Positions 33,545-42,527 of a stretch of 46,599 nt of DNA are shown in pieces (positions within the stretch are counted from its first letter, which is position 1; each line of letters starts with the position of its first letter). Source of the stretch: a virus; IMG/VR virus record IMGVR_UViG_3300037882_000626, positions 1 to 46,599 of that record. One strand, written 5' to 3'. The position numbers and the translations under genes are program-made. Below the pieces are notes generated by a model. The model was not told the origin of the DNA. It saw only the letters and a list, made by a program, of their open reading frames with translations, and did not search any database.

Positions 33545-34351
33545 TTATTCACCAAAATCTAACACTGCCGCCATACGACATTTGCAATTTATTAGCTGCG
33601 CTGGAAAACCACGCTGCCCTGTTTTTTCGTCAATAATTGGAGGATTATCCATGTCGAATATCTTACCATTTAAAACATTCTTATGCAACGGGCGAGGTTC
33701 GAATGCCGCGCTTGAATGAACCCACTCGAATTTTTTTATTCCAATTTTCTGCATACGCAAACGGTTTATATCGTTGTATGCCTTGCGCGACTGGTCTTGC
33801 GCGATGAAACGAGCGCGGCGCATGGTAACGCCGTTTTGCTTTTGTATTGCAGGAATTAAATCATCTAAGCCGCTACCTGTTGTTATCGAGCGCATCACCG
33901 CGCCTTGAACATTCAGCAAATACCGTTGCGGGATTGATTTTATAAGAGCAACATTTTCAGCAATAGACGCAGCTAAAACTTCCTTGATTTCAGCCGTTAC
34001 GACTTCGGATTTTATTGTTATATTGCTGGCAAAATCGCGTAAACTTATCTTAAGTGATGATGCACTGGCATCTAGGTTTTCATCAAGCATATCGCTTGCC
34101 ATTTTTTTAGCGTGATAGCTAAATAAACCTTCGTATTTTCGCCATAAGGCATTCATCAAAATTCTAGCTTGCGCCGATATGCTATCATCCATTGCAAAGT
34201 ATTCTTTGCTATCAGGGGCTTTAAATAAACGCTTTAATTCCGTCGTTACGTCCTTGGACATGCGCTCAATCAGCTTACGCATGCGCTTATTATAGCGAAT
34301 TGCCACTGATACATTTGGATTTAGAGGTTGTGTTTTTTTGATATTCTTCAT
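33545..34351 (-). CDS. Mu gpF-like head morphogenesis protein
   Basis: This encodes 268 residues. The C-terminal third carries RRARFIAQDQSRKAYNDINR, RPLHKNVLNGKIF and GFPAQLINCKCRMAAVLDF, typical of the Mu F-like/SPP1 gp7 domain. It normally follows the portal, but here seven other genes lie between them. The protein is a minor head component. Confidence 0.83.
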   Translation of the reverse strand: MKNIKKTQPLNPNVSVAIRYNKRMRKLIERMSKDVTTELKRLFKAPDSKEYFAMDDSISAQARILMNALWRKYEGLFSYHAKKMASDMLDENLDASASSLKISLRDFASNITIKSEVVTAEIKEVLAASIAENVALIKSIPQRYLLNVQGAVMRSITTGSGLDDLIPAIQKQNGVTMRRARFIAQDQSRKAYNDINRLRMQKIGIKKFEWVHSSAAFEPRPLHKNVLNGKIFDMDNPPIIDEKTGQRGFPAQLINCKCRMAAVLDFGE

Positions 34352-34626
34352 GCCACAAGTTCATAAATAACGAATTGGCTTTGTTGCGCTACAGTCACGT
34401 TGCCAGTGCCTCTAAAAACATAATAGTGCATACCAAATTCAGTTGGCAAATAATCCGCATGATATGCACCGCCTGTATCGTTTACGATTGCAGGGTTATC
34501 GGTGTTGCCGCTTGGTTTTTTGACGATACAAGTAACGGTAGTGGGGCTTATAGGCGCACCTGCAAAATCCGTGAATTGCACAGATAGCCTTACGATATTT
34601 TCTTCTAAATAGTGGTTAATTGTCAT
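34348..34626 (-). CDS. Small beta-sandwich virion protein
   Basis: This encodes 92 residues with alternating hydrophobic strands (VRLSVQFTDFAGAPISP, TVTCIVKKPSG, FGMHYYVFRGTG), consistent with an Ig-like fold. It overlaps both neighbours by 4-11 bases. A structural or decoration role is inferred from location. Confidence 0.55.
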   Translation of the reverse strand: MTINHYLEENIVRLSVQFTDFAGAPISPTTVTCIVKKPSGNTDNPAIVNDTGGAYHADYLPTEFGMHYYVFRGTGNVTVAQQSQFVIYELVA

Positions 34627-35044
34627 TGATTGAAGCCCCCGCCGTTTCAGATACTACGCTAATTTCTGCATTTTTATCACTGGTTTTTGCAATTTGTGCG
34701 CTGTTTGAAATTTCTGTATTCGGTGCATTATCCGAAACAGTGCCGAGCATAAGTAAGTCATAACTTGATGCCATAGATGACGATAACGATAAAATCGCGG
34801 ATTGTGAGGACGCGCCAACACTTACGCCATCTAATAAATACTCACTGCCATTCGCCGTTATCTGCCTAGATTGCATCCTCATGTTGAACGCTAATAAGCT
34901 ATCCAAACCCGCTTTAAATAAATATGCATCACTTGTTACTGCCCGCGCCTTGTTTTGGCCAATAAGCTGCAAATAACCGTCAACAGCAATAGACAGAACG
35001 CCACCAAGATAACCCGATACTGCCGTGAATAAGCTTTTAATCAT
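34616..35044 (-). CDS. Hypothetical virion-block protein
   Basis: This encodes 142 residues. The first 60 are moderately hydrophobic (LFTAVSGYLGGVLSIAVDGYLQLI); the rest is Ser/Ala-rich and low complexity. It starts within the stop codon of the repeat protein. It may be an assembly or structural factor. Confidence 0.5.
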   Translation of the reverse strand: MIKSLFTAVSGYLGGVLSIAVDGYLQLIGQNKARAVTSDAYLFKAGLDSLLAFNMRMQSRQITANGSEYLLDGVSVGASSQSAILSLSSSMASSYDLLMLGTVSDNAPNTEISNSAQIAKTSDKNAEISVVSETAGASINDN

Positions 35045-36105
35045 GTGCGCGTCACCGTGGTTGTGGTTACTCCATCGCCTGTTATTTCAAGGTCAATCGT
35101 GCCAGTCGTGCGCGTTGTGGGCGTGACTGTCATGGGGTTATCAACGTCCAAACCTTGCAACTGCCACAGTTCAACAATTTTAGCCACAAGTGCGGGGTCA
35201 ATACCACCGCTACCAGCACTATTAAGGAGCAAACCCATTGTACCCGCGCCCTGAAATTGGCTGCCCAGCGCTTGCCATACAGCAGCCGCAAGTCCTTCGG
35301 GAGTTAAATCACCAAACGACTTAATCGAGCATGAAATGTTGGCCATGGCATTAGCTTCGGCATCGGATATATCACCATGCCCAGTTAAGTTTGCAGCAGC
35401 ATTGGCTTTGGCGGCTATCGACGATGATAATTCGCCTGTGCCTTCAATATCGCTTTCCATACCCCAAACGCCGTTTATATCTGCGACGGTTATTCCAACC
35501 CCAGTTAATGCAGCAGCGAGTATACCAGCAAGAGAACCGTCAAAATCAGTTGCGGCATTACCACTGATTGCGGCATCCATAAACAAAGCGCCGCTAATGT
35601 CACCATTTAAATCGCCGCCACCACTGGTATTAGAGGCCATATTGGCAGCAAGAATAGCTGCGCCCGATAAAGTACCGTTGCCGTTCAAATTCGCGGATAT
35701 AATCGCAAGCATATTTGCTGATGCAAGCGTGATAGTTCCTGAACTAGTGATGGACGAAATGAGCGAGGCGAGAGCTGATATATCCGCGGTCAAATCACCG
35801 CTACCTGTAATGGTTGAGCCAATATAAACACCCGCCGCAATCTGACCTGTTAAATCACCACTGCCAACCATTAAACCGTTCGCAACCGATAACCGCCCTG
35901 CAACTTGCGGCAACATCCATGTGACGGGCGGGTAATAACCATCCGGCCTCCCAAATAAACGAAACGCCGTGGTTTGACCTAACTGGAATTGCACGCCGCG
36001 CAGAAGCCCTGATGTATTCCAATTTGACCGCGTGTTGAATTTCACCGTGCCAGTCGTTGCCCTCATGCAGTTTTTATTTAAAACGCTGTAGTTGCCGAGT
36101 AACAT
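35041..36105 (-). CDS. Protein with ten 20-residue repeats
   Basis: This encodes 354 residues from ATG 36103-36105. Residues about 78-280 are ten copies of a 20-residue unit of the form G-x-G-(D/T)-L-x-x-x-I followed by small residues and hydrophobics, likely a beta-solenoid or stacked beta fold. The N-terminal 60 residues (GVQFQLGQTTAFRLFGRPDG) and C-terminal (LEITGDGVTTTTV) are distinct. It lies in the virion operon and may be a fibre or decoration protein. It is not a known family to me. Confidence 0.65.
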   Translation of the reverse strand: MLLGNYSVLNKNCMRATTGTVKFNTRSNWNTSGLLRGVQFQLGQTTAFRLFGRPDGYYPPVTWMLPQVAGRLSVANGLMVGSGDLTGQIAAGVYIGSTITGSGDLTADISALASLISSITSSGTITLASANMLAIISANLNGNGTLSGAAILAANMASNTSGGGDLNGDISGALFMDAAISGNAATDFDGSLAGILAAALTGVGITVADINGVWGMESDIEGTGELSSSIAAKANAAANLTGHGDISDAEANAMANISCSIKSFGDLTPEGLAAAVWQALGSQFQGAGTMGLLLNSAGSGGIDPALVAKIVELWQLQGLDVDNPMTVTPTTRTTGTIDLEITGDGVTTTTVTRT

Positions 36106-36106
36106 T

Positions 36107-37228
36107 CTAGCCCCATGCAGATTGTGCTGTACCAAATAGGGAACTGTTGATAGGTGAAGCCGCGCCAGCGTACATAAGTACGCTTAGACACGCACCATCA
36201 TTAATGACTGGCATGGATGGGAACTGATTAACCAAATCACGTTCTCCAGCAACACCAAGCGTTGTAATGGGAATATCGCAGATGTGGCGGCATAGAACGA
36301 TATTGTAAGTACCAGAAACCATCGTTGCAGATTGTGTGATTGTTTGGACTGAGAGAATACCAGTGTCGCCACCCGCAAGCGGCAAGAACGGCGCAAACTT
36401 ACCAACGCCTGTACCTGATGTCATCACCGCACCGACGGGTGACGTTGTGTTGATGATTGGCAATGAAGGAAACGGCGGTATCGTGCGGCTTGTAACTAAT
36501 GCCGGATTTGTATAATTCATGTTGAATGTTGGAGTACCAGCACCCATGACAACGCTTGGCACAATATAAGCCCTAACACCTTTACCATCGGCATAACGAG
36601 GTAATGTTTGCACGCCTAGAATGGTTTGTGCAGTGTTCAAAGTCACAGTTGTTACAGGAATATATGCCAAAATGTCAATCAAGCGCAATGTGCATGGGGC
36701 TACAGTCGCGGCGGCAGTAAATGCTGAAACTGTGATTAGATTTTTAACAAACGTGCTTACATTACCGCCATGCTGAATAAAATTAGCGCGTGCAGTTCCT
36801 GTGATAGTTTGCGCGGTGACGGTTTGTGAAATGTTGACGGTGTAAGTACCGCCGTTGTTTTGACCAGTACCAGTTCCCAACGCGGTAATATATGTTCCTG
36901 CGGTTACGCCAGAACCTGTCAATTCCATACCAACGGTAAAAATTCTACTGCCGTGCGTGGTATCGGTGAATGTTGTTCCTGAAATATTACCACCATTCGA
37001 TGCGGTCACGGCAGTGTTGCTCGATGTATCAGTGACTTGATGGAATGTTAAATTAGTGCCTGAACCAATGTAGGAATCAGCGGCAGGATTCCCGCCGCCC
37101 TTGGATAAGTCATACCATTGACCAGCAACTTGCGCGGTCACACCAAGCGTATTTTTATTCCAATCCTGCAACCATGAACGGCCAGATGTGAATGCGTCAA
37201 TTAATTGGTCGCCCGATTGAATAGTCAT
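36107..37228 (-). CDS. Virion paralogue with inserted Ig-like module
   Basis: This encodes 373 residues. It aligns along most of its length with the adjacent 290-residue protein (GQWYDLS, LPRYADGKGV, APFLPLAGGDTG, C-terminal SAWG). Residues 77-146 are an extra beta module ending in YTVNISQTVTAQTITG. The module is shared with the cement protein. It is likely a virion protein, perhaps a capsid fibre or decoration. The start is ATG with an adjacent purine-rich site. Confidence 0.65.
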   Translation of the reverse strand: MTIQSGDQLIDAFTSGRSWLQDWNKNTLGVTAQVAGQWYDLSKGGGNPAADSYIGSGTNLTFHQVTDTSSNTAVTASNGGNISGTTFTDTTHGSRIFTVGMELTGSGVTAGTYITALGTGTGQNNGGTYTVNISQTVTAQTITGTARANFIQHGGNVSTFVKNLITVSAFTAAATVAPCTLRLIDILAYIPVTTVTLNTAQTILGVQTLPRYADGKGVRAYIVPSVVMGAGTPTFNMNYTNPALVTSRTIPPFPSLPIINTTSPVGAVMTSGTGVGKFAPFLPLAGGDTGILSVQTITQSATMVSGTYNIVLCRHICDIPITTLGVAGERDLVNQFPSMPVINDGACLSVLMYAGAASPINSSLFGTAQSAWG

Positions 37229-37231
37229 AGA

Positions 37232-38095
37232 TTACCCCCAAACATAATATGCAATACCAGTGATAGATGAACCAGCAATATTCGCGCTGGGTAAACATAT
37301 AAAATTCAAATAAGCATCCGGCTTAATTTCATTTAATTTTGTGTAGTCCACCACGTTGTCTTTTTCAACAGGTGCATCAATGCCCACAAGATTATGGTCT
37401 GAAATCTTTTTAACGAGAACCAAACTTATCAAGCCAACATCGGGGCTTTGATTATAAATTGCTTCGATTGACCGCACACCCCTATCACCTGCTTGCAAGG
37501 GCAAGAACGGCGCAGACGAACGTGCAGTGGCGGCGGACGATGTAATAATCGTGCCGTTCACCGTTTGCGTGTTGCATGAAATAAGCGGCGTGATGCGGTT
37601 TGGCACACCGTCGCTATTCGTGTACCGCACATAGAATTGTGGATTACCTACGCCGGATTGCGCGGCTACTTCAACGGCCATCATTTGCACGCCTTCACCT
37701 GTTGGGTATCGCGGCAGGGTTATTGTGTTTGTTGTTAGCTGTTCATCAACAATCGACATATCCATGAATGGATAATACATGAGATAATCACATAGTATTA
37801 ACGGCAAATTAGCCATGCCAGCCGATAGCGGCATCATCATAAGTCTTTTGAGAAATACCTTTTCATTCGGCGGTGCAATTCCGTGATAAAACCCGCCATC
37901 CGTGCTTTGCGCTAACGCGATTGAAACCGTTGGGCTTGCGGCATAATAATTTGGTGTTGGATTGCCAGACGACATGGATAAATCGAACCAAATCCCAGCC
38001 GCCGTAGCTTGCGTGGGTGCTTTACGAAAACTGTAAGAACATTCCTTACCGTCAAGTTCATTTTGCGCGAGTGTTTTATAGTTAGGAATTGGCAT
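37232..38095 (-). CDS. Virion paralogue, basic form without Ig-like insert
   Basis: This encodes 287 residues from ATG 38093-38095; a GTG at 38104 would add three residues. Motifs GIWFDLSMSSGNPTPNYY, LPRYPTGEGV, SSAPFLPLQAGDRGV and the C-terminal YYVWG match the neighbouring 373-residue protein. The pair arose by tandem duplication. The role is unknown; the late-operon position and beta content suggest a structural protein. Confidence 0.65.
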   Translation of the reverse strand: MPIPNYKTLAQNELDGKECSYSFRKAPTQATAAGIWFDLSMSSGNPTPNYYAASPTVSIALAQSTDGGFYHGIAPPNEKVFLKRLMMMPLSAGMANLPLILCDYLMYYPFMDMSIVDEQLTTNTITLPRYPTGEGVQMMAVEVAAQSGVGNPQFYVRYTNSDGVPNRITPLISCNTQTVNGTIITSSAATARSSAPFLPLQAGDRGVRSIEAIYNQSPDVGLISLVLVKKISDHNLVGIDAPVEKDNVVDYTKLNEIKPDAYLNFICLPSANIAGSSITGIAYYVWG

Positions 38096-38261
38096 TATAT
38101 TCACTCACGATTTGCTGAATAGCAGTTGCAGCATTGTCTGGGTCGCTTGCCGCTATACTCATTACATGAGCAACAATCTCATTCAATGAAGCGTCGTTTT
38201 CGTTCTTAAACTTGTCAGCACTCGCCTTGAAATAGGCTATCTGTTGCGCGCTACTTACCAT
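38082..38261 (-). CDS. 59-residue helical protein
   Basis: ATG 38259-38261 overlaps the zinc-knuckle gene stop. The peptide is helical and acidic (QQIAYFKASADKFKNENDASLNEIV, AATAIQQIVSEYNA). It overlaps the next gene by 14 bases. Tight packing supports coding. The function is unknown. Confidence 0.5.
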   Translation of the reverse strand: MVSSAQQIAYFKASADKFKNENDASLNEIVAHVMSIAASDPDNAATAIQQIVSEYNANS

Positions 38262-38484
38262 TATCTTTTGCCGCGAAAACAGATTGAAACATTTTCTTAA
38301 TTCTCGCTAAAACCGCATCATATGTCCACGCGCCACGGAATGCGCCGATACCGCGTAAATGCACCTTAGAAAAGTCTAAAATAATAGTCGTATCTTCTGG
38401 GCATTTGCACATACGCATGTGTTCGCCTGTTGCTTTCGCAACGTAGACTTTTGCATTACATAATGAGCAGTAATAAGAACTCAT
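38251..38484 (-). CDS. Small zinc-knuckle protein
   Basis: This encodes 77 residues with YYCSLCNAKVYV, HMRMCKCPED, consistent with a CxxC-CxC metal site. The C-terminal half is helical. It lies in the late operon. The DNA- or protein-binding function is not known. Confidence 0.6.
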   Translation of the reverse strand: MSSYYCSLCNAKVYVAKATGEHMRMCKCPEDTTIILDFSKVHLRGIGAFRGAWTYDAVLARIKKMFQSVFAAKDNGK

Positions 38485-38916
38485 TTAAGTTTCCGTTACG
38501 TTCAAGGTTGACGCGTTGAACTGCGGCTGAATGAGGTTAGATACAGCAAGCGAAGATGACAACGCACCAACGTATAAAATCTGCCCCGTGCCACTTGATG
38601 CTTTACCGATTGCTACATGGGTAACAGTTGCGCCTGTAACCCCACATTGGGGGAATTGAGCAAGGGCTGCATTCGCCGCAGCGTTACTCACAACAGCCCA
38701 CCCTCCAACAGTCCGAGCTACAGCAATACGCGCATAGTTCGTGTATGCAGCCTCGCTTGACGTTTGATTACCCGATGCCGTTGGGTCTGCAGTGTGCAAC
38801 GATAAATACAAATTGGTATTAGGCGATGATGCCGCATTATCAGCAAAATTGGCCATTGGCGTGGCATTGAAAATGAGCGCGAGTAATTGGTTTGCAGTCG
38901 TCGTTCCCTTTGGCAT
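38485..38916 (-). CDS. Conserved virion-associated protein
   Basis: This encodes 143 residues. The line LALIFNATPMANFADNAAS, NTNLYLSLHTADPTASGNQ and ARIAVARTVGGWAVVSN matches a common phage family usually found near portal or fibre genes, often annotated tail fibre-like. The exact role is unproven. Confidence 0.7.
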   Translation of the reverse strand: MPKGTTTANQLLALIFNATPMANFADNAASSPNTNLYLSLHTADPTASGNQTSSEAAYTNYARIAVARTVGGWAVVSNAAANAALAQFPQCGVTGATVTHVAIGKASSGTGQILYVGALSSSLAVSNLIQPQFNASTLNVTET

Positions 38917-38917
38917 T

Positions 38918-40414
38918 TTATATCCCCTGTTTTTCGTTATTAAACTCGTTAAATTCTTCTTCCTCTTGAATATCAGGCAAAGGCAACTCTTCCATGACCA
39001 TGCCGTTATATCCGCTATCTTTATCTTTGATTAATCGCTCGCGTTCATCGTGGCCATCAATAGCGCCGGACTGCACAAGTGCGTTGCCTGTTTGCGCTTT
39101 AATATGATTGATTTCAGCGGCTTCTTTCGCGCTTGGGCTATCAACAGAGTTCCAAGTGATTACGATTTCAAAAACCCTACCAAACTTAGGTATAATTTCA
39201 CTTCGCATAAGCAATTCATGATGACGCTCGATTAACGTAGCCATGTCGTTTTCTTGAATTGTTTCTAATTCTTCGTGGTAGCTATCTTGCTCTTGCTGCC
39301 CCGCACTATCAAATCCCTTAGGTGACGTGCCAAGCAACTTAGTCGCAGGCACTCCAGCCGCGCTAGCAACTAACTGGTATTGCGTCATTATCAAGCTATC
39401 AAAATCACTTAACGCTGTATCAAATTGTTGCAATTCATCATCCATACCCACAATCTTTGCGCCGTAACTATCGCGTGTCGCAGCCCACCAGTTCATTTGT
39501 GATTTGAATTGTGCCTCGTTGGCTAATGCTTTTTCAACATCAAGCTTGATGACGGTTGTGCGCTTTGACATCGCCAATTGTGGGGCTTCATTCGCGGTCT
39601 TTTCGGCTGCATATACGCGTTCGGCAATCAACTGCGGCACTGGTATGCCGCCATACAGATAGCTTGGTTTTAGAATATCAGGAACTTCACCGTTACGGAA
39701 AATAACAAGGTGCGAACGATGGACACGTTTTCCGTTAATGCGCCACCAAGTGGGTTCGTAGAAATGCTTGGATGACGGGTCGCTTGCTGATTTATGGTCT
39801 AATTCTGGCGATACCCAGTACGGGTCAATCTGGGTTATTCCAATATAACTTCCAGCCGTCACACCATCAATGTTAAACGGCTTTTCGTAGTATCGCGGGT
39901 CTTCAGATTTGACCATGAACATTGCAATGCGAATACCAAATATGCGCCCCATTCGCACAAGTTCGATGCAATGTTTTTTTAGTGCAAATTTCTTATCGCG
40001 TTTTTTAATAAACTCAATGATTGCAGGGTCAACATCATCACCACCGTTAATTGATAATTCATAGCCATGACGTATAGCATCACGCGCAGGCATAGTGCAC
40101 GCTTTGTTGATTAGCCAGTTCTGCGCCATAATCGCGCATGTTTGCCAGCCGATAAAACCCTGTGAAGCATACCAGTTGAATTGCGTATGCGGTACTACGT
40201 CAGTGCTTGTGATTTTGTTTTCGAACGCTTCATCCCATTCATCCATGCCCACGGTATTATCAACATCTTGTTTTGCATTGCGCTGGATGGATTTTGCTAG
40301 TGATTTAGCGCGGTCAAAGCGGGACGGTTCACGGATTTCAGCATCAGTTGAAAACAGGCCGTTGCGCTGTTGAATTGTTGGCGCTTGCTGTGATTTTTTG
40401 AACCAATTAAACAT
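38918..40414 (-). CDS. Portal protein (DUF1073 type)
   Basis: This encodes 498 residues. The motifs [44 protein letters not shown] and [23 protein letters not shown] match DUF1073 phage portals. These form the dodecameric DNA gate. Some members carry a C-terminal Acb1 anti-CBASS domain; this one ends after an acidic tail and shows no such domain. The gene follows terminase directly. Confidence 0.87.
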   Translation of the reverse strand: MFNWFKKSQQAPTIQQRNGLFSTDAEIREPSRFDRAKSLAKSIQRNAKQDVDNTVGMDEWDEAFENKITSTDVVPHTQFNWYASQGFIGWQTCAIMAQNWLINKACTMPARDAIRHGYELSINGGDDVDPAIIEFIKKRDKKFALKKHCIELVRMGRIFGIRIAMFMVKSEDPRYYEKPFNIDGVTAGSYIGITQIDPYWVSPELDHKSASDPSSKHFYEPTWWRINGKRVHRSHLVIFRNGEVPDILKPSYLYGGIPVPQLIAERVYAAEKTANEAPQLAMSKRTTVIKLDVEKALANEAQFKSQMNWWAATRDSYGAKIVGMDDELQQFDTALSDFDSLIMTQYQLVASAAGVPATKLLGTSPKGFDSAGQQEQDSYHEELETIQENDMATLIERHHELLMRSEIIPKFGRVFEIVITWNSVDSPSAKEAAEINHIKAQTGNALVQSGAIDGHDERERLIKDKDSGYNGMVMEELPLPDIQEEEEFNEFNNEKQGI

Positions 40415-41599
40415 CTAAATTCCAAACAAACTAGAACGCCGTTTTATTAGGCGTGAAAGAGCATAACGCATTGCATCCATGCAGTGATTATGCTTATCAA
40501 CAATATCCGGCAAAACTTCGCTGGTTAGCTTATCAATTTTGTGTGAATAAAGCAAAAGTTCATTTACTGTCTTTGGACATGACGGGCGAACTATGATTTT
40601 ATCGAAGCTACCGCGTATGTATTCGATGCCGTCTTCAACGCTGCCCTTCCATTTTTCTACGCCTTCGATATTGAAACCTTTGGCCTTAACGTGACTGATT
40701 GTTTCAGGTCGTGCGTTATCGGCGTAAATTCTATATTTTCGGCAATCCGTAACTTTATCAAATAGTGCTGGTATATCGTCTAATTCTGTGTGTACGCCGT
40801 ATGCCTCTTGGTCAATATAGAGATTATGCCCATGCACCCAGCATTTTACCAACACAGTAGGGTCAGTCGAGAAACCCCAATCTGCGCCGTAATATGGATG
40901 CCATGTAGCGGGGTCAGGCGTGAAATTATCCACAATCCACTTGCCGCGAAATATCTGGGCATCGCTTCTAGTGCTGCATTTTCCTTCCCAAACGTGCTGA
41001 TAGCCGTCTGGGTCACGGCGTAACATCGCTTGCCGTTCCATCTCTAAAACGCTTGGAAACCATGGATTATCGCGCCAATTGATTTCAGTTATCTTGGCAT
41101 TAGATGGCGCATCGTCAATTAAGCGCAGTTTTGTAGGGCTATCGGTGCGTTCTGGATTCCATGTCGCCCATATTTCGGAATTATCATTGCGGATTGTTGG
41201 AATTAAAACTTTCCATGAATTTTCCGATATATATTCAGCTTCTTCTAGCCAAACAATATCAATATCAGTCATGGATTTAATGGAATTTAAGTTATTCCAA
41301 AAGCCGCGATATAGGATTTCAGTGCCGTTTCTTCCAACAATTTTCTTATCTTGGCAGTCGTAAAAATCACGTAAACCTAGCGTATCAACCTGCTTGCATA
41401 ATTCTGCGTGTACGCTGTCTTTGATGCTGTTTTGAAACTCGCGGCCACACAACAAACGCCGTGGTTTTTCTAAGCCTTTGAGTAACAGCATTTTTGCAAA
41501 TGTTGCTGATTTTGCGCTGCCACGTCCGCCATGTGCGCCGCGATACCTAGCCTCGCCTTGAAATATCGGGATTAGCTTTTCGGGTATTTCAATCTGCAT
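40415..41599 (-). CDS. terL: Terminase large subunit
   Basis: This encodes 394 residues from ATG 41597-41599. Walker A is GGRGSAKS (residues 24-31), Walker B IDIVWLEE (113-120), motif III-like ATWNPER, and the nuclease has ADWGFSTDPT, YADNARPE and HCMDAMRYAL. It is a PBSX-type terminase. It overlaps the small subunit gene by 11 bases. A longer start at 41626 lies inside that gene. Confidence 0.92.
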   Translation of the reverse strand: MQIEIPEKLIPIFQGEARYRGAHGGRGSAKSATFAKMLLLKGLEKPRRLLCGREFQNSIKDSVHAELCKQVDTLGLRDFYDCQDKKIVGRNGTEILYRGFWNNLNSIKSMTDIDIVWLEEAEYISENSWKVLIPTIRNDNSEIWATWNPERTDSPTKLRLIDDAPSNAKITEINWRDNPWFPSVLEMERQAMLRRDPDGYQHVWEGKCSTRSDAQIFRGKWIVDNFTPDPATWHPYYGADWGFSTDPTVLVKCWVHGHNLYIDQEAYGVHTELDDIPALFDKVTDCRKYRIYADNARPETISHVKAKGFNIEGVEKWKGSVEDGIEYIRGSFDKIIVRPSCPKTVNELLLYSHKIDKLTSEVLPDIVDKHNHCMDAMRYALSRLIKRRSSLFGI

Positions 41600-42011
41600 C
41601 TTGCTTATTAGCAGCCACGCCCACAACGTTAATTACAGGCGAGATATTTGAACCGTCCGCGTTTTGGATTTGCGTTGTGGATTTTGACTTACCCTCCACG
41701 CGGTCTAAGAGCGCATCACGTTCGCCGCGTAAATCATCATTCCCGCTTGCCGTAGTAGTCAGATTGCGGTCAATCGCACGCGCAATGTGCATAAACGCCA
41801 TGGCATCCATTGGATGAACGCATATTTTTGCAAGCTTCTTTTCGTCCGAAACTATTGCAAGTATTTCCTCGGTTGTGTAATTTTCAGTGAGCTGGGCAAC
41901 ACGCGTTGCATAAGGTGTCCATATAGATGTTGGCCTTCCTCCAGCGTTCAAAACACTGCCTGCTTTTATTTTCCCGTTTTCGTCGCGCTCAACTGCCATC
42001 TCTGCTGTCAT
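41589..42011 (-). CDS. terS: Terminase small subunit
   Basis: This encodes 140 residues. It lies before the large subunit and has AGGRPTSIWTPY, an HTH-like helix pair (EEILAIVSDEKKLAKICV) and RDALLDRVEGK. Family match is weak and position provides much of the support. It would bind the pac or cos site. A second ATG at 41997-41999 is possible. The promoter at 42035-42063 should drive it. Confidence 0.75.
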   Translation of the reverse strand: MTAEMAVERDENGKIKAGSVLNAGGRPTSIWTPYATRVAQLTENYTTEEILAIVSDEKKLAKICVHPMDAMAFMHIARAIDRNLTTTASGNDDLRGERDALLDRVEGKSKSTTQIQNADGSNISPVINVVGVAANKQDAD

Positions 42012-42034
42012 ATCCTATTGAAATTAATAAACGA

Positions 42035-42063
42035 ATTATAATTACTTTCAACATTTTCGGCAA
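42035..42063 (-). promoter_or_regulatory. Late leftward promoter
   Basis: On the minus strand, TTGCCG (42063-42058) is followed after 17 bases by a perfect TATAAT (42040-42035). Transcription should start near 42028, giving a leader of about 17 bases before terminase. The -10 is within the 16-bp repeat motif at 42036-42051, so a protein bound there would silence the late operon. Confidence 0.6.
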
Positions 42064-42281
42064 CAAAAATATAGTGTTGCAAAAATACTCGCTAGGTACA
42101 GCCCTAAATTTTACCGTTCAAACCGGAAGAGGAACGTTCACATTCAGGAAATTTTTGCCTATTTTTTGTGCATTAACTAAAATTAATTTGTTAAAAAATA
42201 GTCGTTTGAAAGTAATTATAAATCAATAATAGTAGAATGAAAGTAAATAGTAAAAAAACAAAACTAAATTATTCATTACGA

Positions 42282-42518
42282 TGACAGACTGAAACCGTCA
42301 CTAAACCGTCACTGAAACCGTCACCTAACTTTTATCCTTATATATCATATACTTATTTATTACGGTGACAGTATGACAGTTATTATTGATTATAAATGGA
42401 AAAGTGATGATTTAGAGGAGGTAGGGTAGGTTCATAAAAGATGCTATATGGAAAAGTCTGTCACTACCGCAACACTGTCACTAAATCATATGAGAATTGA
42501 ACTAAAGTTAGTGACAGT
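42282..42518. repeat. Repeat family B: CYGTCACTAA iteron-like boxes
   Basis: Three direct copies AAACCGTCACT begin at 42292, 42303 and 42315, only 11-12 bases apart. Others are inverted or variant: TGACAG at 42282, GTGACAGT at 42365, ATGACAGT at 42373, CTGTCACTA at 42458, ACTGTCACTAA at 42474-42484 and its inverted partner TTAGTGACAGT at 42508-42518. Helical-phase spacing is typical of iterons or operators. Confidence 0.75.
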
Positions 42519-42527
42519 TTCTATAAT
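42497..42527 (+). promoter_or_regulatory. Rightward promoter for the replication operon
   Basis: TTGAAC (42497-42502) and TATAAT (42522-42527) are separated by 19 bases. The -10 is perfect but the spacing is long. The inverted family B box (42508-42518) sits in the spacer, so binding would repress it. The transcript would carry the structured leader before the primase. Confidence 0.5.

Noticed and set aside
35336-35827. 163-codon plus-strand ORF rich in Ala, Ser, Pro and Ile
   Set aside because: It is the antisense shadow of the 20-residue repeat gene and has low-complexity composition.
38918-40414. Anti-CBASS Acb1 activity in the DUF1073 protein
   Set aside because: The length and gene position fit a portal; no C-terminal phosphodiesterase domain is visible.
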